Of a DNA stretch of 64,000 nucleotides, positions 55,901 through 64,000 are shown in pieces. The stretch covers positions 246,967,305-247,031,304 of the forward strand of contig JAUPFV010000002.1 of NCBI GenBank assembly GCA_036936605.1, written 5' to 3'. Source of the stretch: Limnanthes douglasii subsp. nivea (taxonomy: Eukaryota > Streptophyta > Magnoliopsida > Brassicales > Limnanthaceae). Both the position numbers and the translations under genes were made by a program. The notes beneath the pieces were generated by a model, which made no database searches, had not been told where the DNA came from, and worked only from the letters and a program-made list of their open reading frames with translations. The first letter of the stretch is position 1; each line of letters starts with the position of its first letter.

Positions 55901-56418
55901 AAAAACAGAGAAGCATTTGGCGGATTCGACCCAACCTTTGTAGCAAAACTGGGAGAGAAAGAGATAATAGAAATAGCATCCAATAAACCACTCATGTTAC
56001 AAGAAAGCAGAGTAAGGTGCATAGTAGACAATGCCAAATGCATAATGAAGGTAAGTTTCCGTTTTTATTCTCAAATTAATCTCGTTTGGTTAAAAAATAA
56101 AACTATTATCATTTTTTTGTTGTAACACAAATAAAACAGATAGTGAAAGAGAAAGGATCTCTGAGTAATTACATATGGGGGCAAGTGAATCACAAACCAA
56201 ATATAAACAAGTACAAAGAGCCGAGAAACGTTCCACTTAGATCACCGAAAGCAGAGATGATTAGCAAAGATTTAATAAAACGCGGATTTCGGTTTGTTGG
56301 GCCGGTGATTGTATATTCATTCATACAAGCTGCTGGCCTCACCATTGATCATCTGGTTGATTGTTTCAGACACGATGAGTGTGTTAATCTTGCAGAGCGG
56401 CCGTGGAGACATATTTAA
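49917..56418 (+). CDS. DNA-3-methyladenine glycosylase I (plant Tag family), five exons
   Basis: It predicts a nuclear or plastid base-excision repair enzyme that removes alkylated adenine from DNA. Exons: 49917-50280, 50372-50429, 50503-50586, 55909-56050 and 56140-56418. All introns are GT-AG, and the frame stays open for 308 residues, a normal length for plant members. The N-terminal 110 residues are a low-complexity K- and S-rich extension typical of plant copies. The Tag domain follows. Zinc ligands expected for the family are all present: Cys114 (RCNW), His129 (FHDEQWG), His287 and Cys291 (DHLVDC). The probable catalytic-site Glu is Glu145 (QLFELL). No disruption was seen, so it is likely functional. 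Intron 3 is 5.3 kb because of repeats. Confidence 0.92.
50842..52077. repeat. 1.2-kb direct repeat, copy A
   Basis: It starts TGCTAAATTTATCGGTTCGG and ends CAACAGAGTGATATTCT. It is rich in TCGGTT/TTCGGTTTGGTT words in its first 700 bases, then has blocks such as TTACCGGTTCACTTTCGGTG, GATGGCTAAATATTTGTCAC and GTTGGAGTTCGGAGAGAGAA. No coding motif. Confidence 0.92.
52179..53378. repeat. 1.2-kb direct repeat, copy B
   Basis: Same order of blocks as copy A, roughly 93-95% identical by eye with small deletions (for example near 52610 and 53055). A spacer of about 100 bases separates the copies. Confidence 0.92.
53689..53890. repeat. Imperfect two-copy repeat in intron 3
   Basis: A phrase on the theme GTTGGATTT(A/G)GTT(A/G)TAT(C/T)ATTTAGT...GTATGACTT...ATCTC(T/A)(T/A)AAAAGGT(T/C)ATAT occurs at about 53689 and again at about 53801. 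Confidence 0.65.
55030..55470 (+). mobile_element. TRIM-like element (miniature LTR retrotransposon)
   Basis: Two related terminal blocks with the plant TRIM/LTR signature (A)GTCTCACATCGG / ATCTCACATCGG, each followed after 30-40 bases by TATATAA and then TATGAAATCTTTTGGAA / TATGTATCTTTTGAAACTGG. They start at about 55040 and 55335. The middle has the phrase CCTGCTCCTATAGTCATGTTCGAGG, where a primer site would lie, and GTTGTAAAAATTTATGACTCGGG. No coding capacity. Boundaries are not exact. Confidence 0.5.
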
Positions 56419-56640
56419 CTTATCAAACAAACCTATGTCTTTAAATTAGAGAGTGTTGTTATAACTTGATGTGTATTTATTTGTTGTAATGTTATTGTAT
56501 TGGCTTTATAATTATATAATTTTACTTGTTTATTTTATTTGGAATTTTTGTACGAGAGATTATATGCCACCTGCCACTTTTATTGGTAACTAATATATAT
56601 ATATATATATAAACAAAATAATCAATTAAAGTAATTTATT
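56419..56640 (+). other. 3' flank of the glycosylase gene
   Basis: T-rich 3' UTR-like sequence with near-upstream elements such as TTGTAATGTTATTGTATTGG. No exact AATAAA was found near the stop. An (AT)n microsatellite lies at about 56594-56612. Confidence 0.45.
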
Positions 56641-57940
56641 TTTTAGAGTATCCAAATCAACCTTCTGTATTTTCTGATTATATTGTATAATAAATACAAT
56701 AAGAAATAACTATTATAATATGTGTAAATTTGTATCAGTATTAATATGAATTTTTTATTAAACAACAAAAATATAAATATAATTTTTTATCTAAACGATC
56801 ACAAAACTAAAATTTTATGGATTATTTATAAAATACAAAAATAAACAAATTAAATATATTTTATACTATTTATAAAATAACATTTTAAAGATATTATAAT
56901 CAATATTTAAAAATAATAATAGGTGTTTATTCATTGGTTTCTTCTAGTCAATGGTAGATGACCGGAAAGTGTAGTTGATAATCGGATTTTAAAAATTAGT
57001 AAAAAAAATGAAAAGTCAAAGTTAATATGTTGAAGTGGAGAAATGGTAGGTTATAATTAAAATATTTGAAGTAAACGGAATGTCGAAGTATATTCATAGA
57101 TTATGCTTGAGAAAATTTTCATCATTTTGAATAAAGAGGGTTGTTTATATTTATAAACGTTGCAATGGATCTCATCCTTATGGGCTGAGATCCTAATTAA
57201 AAACATTTGATTATGTTTTACTTATATCAAAAATATTTTTCATATTTCAAATTGTATAATCTAAACTTTGACAAATTATATTCTCATCAATAGCCATTTA
57301 GTCTAAATGAAATAATTGATCATATAGTCATTGCGAAAGAATCGATGTAGGACTATGATATGAAATACTCACTTTATGAATGACTAGCAAATTCTTTTCT
57401 TTTTTATCGATTATCTACGAGGGGTTCTAACATATTGTTCGAATCATGTCAAATTTGAATCATATAAAATTATTTATTGAGCTAATTTTTTAATCTTGTT
57501 TACACCGTTTAGTTGAACATTTATGTTTTCACTGATATTTATTTTGGTTTTTTGTATGAACTTGTGATGTGACTAAAAAATATCTCAACCAAACCATGTA
57601 TTATTGTGGAGCCGAGCTACTGAACTAATTATTGTTGAAATCATAAGAGTTAAGTTTTACTGTTCTCATTATTGTCTCGTTAAAACGTTCGCCGACCAAA
57701 ATGTTCATTGAGGAAAACGCTATATTTTGTTGGGAGAAAAAATTATAAGCGTGAGTAGTATCTTCTCATTTTTTATTTCATAAGCCTGATTTATATTCAG
57801 ATTTGGGTTGAAGAATATTTAAAAGTATGCTTGAAATTTGTTTTGTATATGTTCATTTTAGCTCCTCTTACTGCTTTGAACCATGATAAAATGACTAAAA
57901 CAAACAAACTAAAGGGTTGTGTTAATATTTAGAGTGACCA
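56641..57940. other. AT-rich intergenic sequence
   Basis: No gene, element or strong repeat was recognised. Confidence 0.4.
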
Positions 57941-58110
57941 AATCGATTAAGGTATGAAGTGGCACATTTGGGTCGTGATTAAGGTATGAAGTGGCACATT
58001 TGGGTCGTGTTAACATTTATAGTGATCAAACCATTTAAAATCCGAAATATCACAAATAAATTATGCTAATATACAGAGTGATCAAACCACTTAAGGTTCA
58101 AAATGTCACT
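57941..58110. repeat. Local tandem repeats with TTTGGGTCGTG
   Basis: GATTAAGGTATGAAGTGGCA...TTTGGGTCGTG, 33 bases, is repeated exactly at about 57947-57979 and 57978-58010. A looser unit of about 70-80 bases (AGTGA(T/C)CAAACCA, TTAA, AAAATGTCAC) spreads further to 58110. Confidence 0.75.
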
Positions 58111-61100
58111 GGAAACCACTTGACATGTGTCGCTTAGCGGATAAGCAATTATGAGTTTGATAGTGCATGTTATAGACATTTCTACGTACATGACTGTTAC
58201 CGATAGGCGCTTCCAACCGTTCGATTGTGAAATTTAGATCGATGTAATCATACCCTGTATAAAAGATATGTAATGTTCTTTAGGTAATTAAATTAAAGGG
58301 TGAGAAAGAATTACTCGGTGTATAAAAACGTTCATGCCATAATTGTTTGGCATTTTAGCTAATCTCTTTTATTTTGTTTATTTGCTATGTCTGAACATAT
58401 CATCTTGGCTTTTTTATTTTACACGTTTCAGTTTTAGACTTAGTTTCTTTCATTCAGCTAAAAATGGCTCACAAACGTTTGTGCATTATTCATGACTCAA
58501 ATAAAAATGGTGGAATAGTGACAATGAATGTCGGTCTTCCTCATTTGGAGAAGTCTTCCTAAGCCATTCAAGAACACTTAAGGAGGAGACTGACTCTATA
58601 CTAATATCCAACATAATGAGGTTCTGATCTTGAGTGTCAAACATATTTCGATTACACATTTAGGATCTTTGTTTTGGCATTTTAGTTTACAAGTTATAGT
58701 TTGATTACCTCTAAGTTATTCATCCTGGTTCTCGATACTCTAAATATTGTATAGGGCAACCCATAATAGGTTATTGCTGAGGTTTTATTTTTTTCCTACT
58801 GGTGTGAGGGGGTCAGAAGGTCCAAACCTCATTTTGGTATACAAAGTATGCATCCAGATGAATCTTATTATATTAGTCTTGAATATAGTGATGAACAAGA
58901 TGTATGCTCAATGGGAATCCGAAGACCTGTCAAAATTGAAGAAAAAGTGAGACCCTTATGATGATGTCATGGTTCAGCTACCAAAGGTTAGAGAGACACC
59001 AACAAACGTGTTGGTTTATCAAGCACTCTATTTTATATGTTTTTTCTATATCGGGGTTTAGCGCCCGCAACGGCTTGAGTTCTTTTAATTCACAAATATG
59101 CAACCTAAAACAATCCAAGTGGATAAATGCTATTGTCCGTCTCAATAGTTTTCTCTAGCCTAGCTCATTATCCCTTCAAAATAGATGAATTCTTCTCTTT
59201 GACTATCATCACCTCAACTAGAAAAAGCTTATATTTCTAATGTCATTGACGAACTATCACAAAATCGCCACCGAAGTTTTTAATTCTAAAATTTTTGTGA
59301 AAAAGTTCCTTTGTATTATTTTAAGGTAGTTGGGAGACATATCATATTTTCTATCAACTTGTAAGGCCTCACAAATTTTCCTTCAAAAGTATGAAATTAT
59401 TTTTCATACTCTTGATGAGAAAAATTATTGTGATATTAATTGTAATTTGTGTTTGTATGTCATTATAGAGTTCCTTCGCAACTTTCTGAGTTGTTAGAAT
59501 AGGAAAATGAGACATATATTATGCTTGAGGAAAACTATAAAACAAGTGGGAGAAAATAAAATCAACTTATGATAACTTCCTCGAGCTTTGTTTATTCTAG
59601 CTATTAGTCGCAATCAGTTATATCTAACAAAAGATAAGTAAATATAGGTTCGGTGAATACTTCTAAATCGATACGTGAGGTGTTATATACTTTGATCGTG
59701 TTATCCACACTCAGTATTGAGAGGGTAGAATCACTTATACATTTTCTTTCAATGGTCTTCCAAAAATGAATAGTTAGTCGGGAAGACGTTTTGACAGCAA
59801 CAAAGCAAATGACCTGATTATTAAAAAAAGAAAAGGATAAAATGGATGAAGATACCCTTAAGTGCAAATGAAATAAGGAGAATTGGCTCATAACAAGGTG
59901 TACATCACACGGGTGGCCCAAAACATGGAAGAATACGCTGACAAAAAAGCGCAAGACGTCTAAAATCAAAAGAAACATTTACGGGACCCAGCTAGTATGA
60001 CCGGTGTTAAAGCAGTTGAAGAAGATTAGAATCGGTGAGACTTTAAAGATGTCAAGCCTAATCGTCCAAGATGTTTTTGAAAGAATTACATTTTAGCTAA
60101 TTCCTAATTTTGAAGATAACTTGATTGAAACTGCATCCTAGTGGTGGTGACCGAATCAATGAGAACAACTGAAATAAAAAACGAGGTGACATGATTTCCT
60201 TCGAACGAATTCTATTTACGGATCGAGAAAATATGGGAGCTTATTATTAAAATTGTCGTTTTGGCTTGCGCCCAAACTAGAGTGCTAGCAATAGAACTTA
60301 CATGAATATATATGTAAAGCTTGGCTTGGACGTGATTAATCTTCATATTGTTATTTTGTTGTATAATTTTAATAAATTAACCTCTCTGTTTTTTGAAGAC
60401 CACGTATACTGATTTTGCAATACTATGCTTTTTCCTAAAACAATGTTTATATATGGTCTAACTTCACACTATTTCTTGAGATTATGGCAACTCCCTTAGA
60501 TGATTATCACTGTTCTCAAACGATGAAAGTTGAGGTTGGCCGTCGGATGTTTGTGCTGACAAATATGGGAAAGAAGCTTTAAAACATTGGGTGCAATGGA
60601 GGAAGCCTATTCCTGGGTCCAAAGATATCTTTTGTTGACTCGACGGTTGGTGATAAAGTGGAAGAAATCATATGAAGCATGTGCGGTTACATGTTTTGTG
60701 AGGAAGGTATATAATCATGACGTTCTGCAGGTTACAAATGACCAACTTGGATGCAAATATTAGAGTCATGAGGCCAAACTGTTAGATTTAAAAAGAGTAT
60801 AACAAAGGACGACATGGAAGACGGGTTGAAATATGAAGGCCAACCTAGTATTCAACGTTCATAAAATTTGGACTTGAATTTGTTTTAGGACTATGTCCCT
60901 CCATCTTGGTAATACAAATGAGATATTCATGAACTAAATTTGTCCATGATTGTTCCCCAGGGAAAAGTATGGAAGATGAGTCTGTAGTTGTACTTCCATT
61001 GAAAAAAGTGTTTGTATATGCCAAAACTCTAAGGCAAGAAAGTTCTATCTTTCTTAAGGATAAAAGTCTCGTACAACTAAGATATTTTTTTGATGCAATT

Positions 61101-62088
61101 TTCTGATTTTATTTCTGAAATCATGTTTGCATTATTTAAAGTAATTTAGAATTTGTTTAAGTTTTAACCGTAGTACACTTAACTTATCAAATTATAAATC
61201 GTCTCAACGAATCATTTATCCAAGATGATGTAGGGACATTTTGCGTTTGGTAATTAGTTATCACCACTTTGAGTTATGTCAGACAAGGTTTGTAGTCGAG
61301 GATGTAACTAATGGTCTGGTGTACAAATTTCCTTGGATGAATTATTTTGTAGTAGCTTTTTGTAAACAAATTCTTTTAGTTATGTTACCTTCAAAATTTT
61401 AAAAGAGAATTTTGGAGGAAAAGCCAAAGTATTACATGGTTCGGTCAAACCTAAACATATTACAAGTTTGTTTGAGTTTCTTGGTATATTTGTATGTCCT
61501 TGCGCACAACAATGAGTGAATCTGGCCCTATATAGATCTGGATCTCTCTTAGCGTAATAATCAATCACGAAGGTAGAAGGTCGAAATAAGAATTCTCAAA
61601 CTCAAAAGCAAAGGTTGTGTTTGAAAAATTATCCAGATTATTCAACGTGTTGCTTGTAATTATAGATATTACAAATGGGTAAAACTTGTGTGAGCTTCGA
61701 ACCTTAATTACAAAGGTCTTACAAAAAAATCATGTCTATTATTTCAGATCATATAGACTAAACATTAAACATTGACAATCTATATTATCATAAAATATAA
61801 ATTTTCACATAACTAATAATTAATGGATCAACATATTTTATTATAAATTTTAATATTTTAAATTAATATTTTTTAGATAATTAAAATAAATTAAATTATG
61901 TAATTTAATATAATTTTAATTTAATATATATTGATCATATGAATCTAGAATAAGTTTAAATTTGAAAAAATATATTTTCTCCCGAAAGTTAAAGAAATAA
62001 TAAATCAAAGAAAATTATTCTTAACCTTTAGTTTAGGAATAAAATATCCAAATCAGATTTTCTTTTCCTTTAATTCAAAGATTAGGGA
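58111..62088. other. Decayed sequence without recognised genes
   Basis: Short frames such as 58464-58559 (+, starting MAHKRLCIIHD) and 59604-59978 (-) show no family motif that I recognise. The base composition between about 58450 and 61000 is less AT-rich than the surroundings and may be the remains of a coding transposon, but this is a guess. Confidence 0.35.
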
Positions 62089-62255
62089 TCCATATAAACA
62101 CATTATATATAATATTTCCAACTTATGACTTCATAGTCGTAATTTGAATACTCTATTTATACTTTTGTTATATCTTACTTCGATTGTTTTGACTAAATAT
62201 TTTCAAGGATCAAGGATCCATATAAACACATATTATATATAATATTTCCAAAACC
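62089..62255. repeat. Direct repeat GGATCCATATAAACACA
   Basis: GATCCATATAAACACAT-TATATATAATATTTCC occurs at about 62089 and 62216, with a two-base difference in the middle. A (AT)n tract follows at about 62361-62380. Confidence 0.8.
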
Positions 62256-62899
62256 TTACTCACTAAATAGATTGTTCTGATTCTACTACTTCGATCAGAA
62301 TAATTATAAACTCATCATTAACATCATCTTTGAGAAATAAAAGTTTTCAAAAGACTCTGAATATATATATATATATATATAATAAAACCAAATAAATAAG
62401 CTCTAAGCCATCAGGCAGATGATGACCGAACTTGAAAAAGCTCTACTAGTTAGTTCCAATGTTGTGAATGTGAAAAAATAGGTTTTATGGTCTAAACTTC
62501 ATCATACCTATTAGCAGTATGACTATGATGAATGAGATGGTACCTCATCATCCTCAGAACTATGATATCAACCTCTCAATTATCACTCACTCACTGTGAC
62601 AAAAACCTTAAGATTCTCAAGCCCGAGAAGATATTTTATGGGTAAAATATAATAGGAGGAAAACCTGAACAAAGAGGAATAGACGGAGAAGAATGTCGTC
62701 ACCATAGGCAAAACCACTCCCACTTAAGGAACTAAAACTAATCAGGTTTGAAGGTTATAACTCTCATTAAACACCAGTTTGATAACACATCAATTTTTGT
62801 AGAGCCTAACAATGAAGCAAATAAGAGAACATTAAACCTCCATTAAATTTGGTAAACCTCCATTACAACCTTGGATACCCACTGAAGAACAATACTGGA

Positions 62900-63840
62900 A
62901 TGGGAACCAGGTAGACTAGCAAGCTTTAGATGTAATAAACTATGGTTATCTGATATAGAGAGTGCAGTGCTGCTTACAACATCATCGCATCCTCGCTAGC
63001 ACCAACAAAACTACTTGGAGAATTTCTTCCCAAATTTTTAACATGTTCTGAACATCACATCGAGTAGTTATGAAACATAAGGTTACAGTTTGGTGGTGAT
63101 GAAAGGATCTTATGCAAATATTTCTCTATAAATTTCTGAGGTAGTTTCCTAGCTTGGTTTAACCAACTTCCCCCATGCTTGATCCACGTATTTGATGCAC
63201 TGTAGACCTCTTTCAAAGATTATTTTATCAGAATCAAGGTCATATGTAGTGATAAAAACTATATCATCTACTATAAACAGAGCCTAACTAGTGCTTTCGA
63301 GACAAGAAAAACGTTTCTCTAAACCAAGAATAACCTAGAGCACTATCACAACCTAGTGGTTTGTGTTTTTATATGTAAGTTATCCTCTCTGGACTTCTTG
63401 CAAAGGATAATGAATCATAAAGCATTAAATTTTATGAAACTTTTAGCTCAAGTGGAGCAACAAATCAAGGTAGATGAAATTATATGCATAATTTTTCTAG
63501 GTAAGCCTAATTCATATCATTGTTATCATCCTTTTTATAGTACGTCTGAGCCGCTTCCTTAGCTTTAGTTCAAACGAATAAGCAATTACGGGACAAACAC
63601 AAAAATTAACCTCCCATCAGAGTATGGACAATAAAACACATAGTAAAAAGATCATGAATATTCCCACTAGGTTCTTGAATTATCATAACCAAACCGACAA
63701 TCACACAAGAGAATGTAATTTGAAGGATGAGATCCATAGTCTCGTTAATGCTAGAATTCTTATAAAATTAGTTAAAATTCAAGCTCTTGTAGTACTAAAA
63801 TATGTCGTACCACAACAACTACTAACACCCTAGTCCGAGC
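62900..63840 (+). pseudogene. Probable Ty3/gypsy gag relic
   Basis: The clearest block is FLNYHNQTDNHTRECNLKDEIHSLVNARIL (63687-63775). It follows the pattern Y/C-x-x-H-x(4)-H-T-x-x-C-x-x-L-K-D-E-I-x-x-L seen at the end of Athila/Tat-type gag proteins. Upstream to about 62900 only scattered gag-like words are seen, with many stops. The window ends before pol. Confidence 0.55.
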
Positions 63841-64000
63841 CTTTTTAAGTAGAATATCAATTTGTGGTACCCGTGTAGTGAAAACTCTGGTCATTTGTGA
63901 AGATGATGAGAATTAATTAGGCTTGAACCAGAATAGGAAAATAGTTTGCACCACTACTTGACACCCTTGTTAGAATGTCAAACTCATCTAAGAAACGTCA

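Larger units (their letters stand above)
50587..55908 (+). other. Intron 3 of the glycosylase gene, repeat-filled
   Basis: GTAATTCC donor and AAAAACAG acceptor, 5322 bases against 72-91 bases for the other three introns. It contains a 1.2-kb direct duplication (50842-53378), a short two-copy repeat (53689-53890) and a TRIM-like element (55030-55470). 53900-55029 is AT-rich with nothing recognised. Confidence 0.85.

Noticed and set aside
59604..59978. Minus-strand frame of 124 codons
   Set aside because: Hydrophobic, low-complexity composition from AT-rich DNA, with no domain and no repeat support.
1..64000. CRISPR arrays, bacterial operons or riboswitches
   Set aside because: The window is plant nuclear DNA; the only regular arrays are simple tandem repeats without spacers.

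Overview
This is an AT-rich stretch of a plant (most likely eudicot) nuclear genome. It holds one host gene with canonical introns, and nearly all the rest is nested, decayed transposable elements. The evidence for a plant is the mix of families: Ty1/copia, Ty3/gypsy including Tat-type elements with a second RNase H, a plant LINE with DUF4283 and RVT_3-type domains, tRNA-derived SINEs, a Pack-MULE, and a plant-type DNA-3-methyladenine glycosylase I gene.

Layout: (1) 1-1045 is a + strand copia relic. (2) 3042-8310 is a young Ty3/gypsy element on + with nearly identical LTRs and a tRNA-iMet primer site; its single gag-pol frame is broken by four stops and two frameshifts. (3) 9213-30744 is one old + strand copia element (here Copia-A) pulled apart by later insertions. 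A Pack-MULE (9859-11685) carrying part of a POLLENLESS3/SDI-type TPR gene sits in its 5' LTR. A SINE sits in its leader. A minus-strand short-LTR copia (Copia-B, 13381-27024) sits in its gag, and Copia-B's RNase H is in turn split by a minus-strand Tat gypsy (Gypsy-1, 13807-23588). Copia-B's leader also carries a large 7-bp minisatellite. (4) 30835-47782 is a LINE with a 20-bp target duplication. Its ORF1 is split by a second Tat gypsy (Gypsy-2, 32102-42565), and a solo LTR of the Gypsy-1 family (42760-43115) sits between ORF1 and ORF2. (5) 47803-49916 is the upstream region of the host gene, with two tandem SINE copies and a 30-bp perfect palindrome. (6) 49917-56418 is the glycosylase gene: five exons, with a third intron of 5.3 kb swollen by a 1.2-kb direct duplication and a TRIM-like element. 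(7) 56419-64000 is AT-rich decayed sequence with small repeats and a probable gypsy gag relic at the end.

The most interesting biology is in the two Tat elements. Each carries, between pol and the 3' LTR and on the strand opposite pol, a separate gene-like unit. It has a TATA box, a conserved plant-retroelement domain, one GT-AG intron at the same position and phase in both copies, a basic NLS-like cluster, and (clearly in Gypsy-2) an acidic tail and a poly(A) signal. Antisense additional ORFs are known in the Tat lineage; the shared intron and the complete transcription-unit layout are what I would check first.

All mobile-element coding regions here are inactivated. Boundaries given with target-site duplications were read directly from the sequence; family assignments rest on recognised protein motifs, without a database search.
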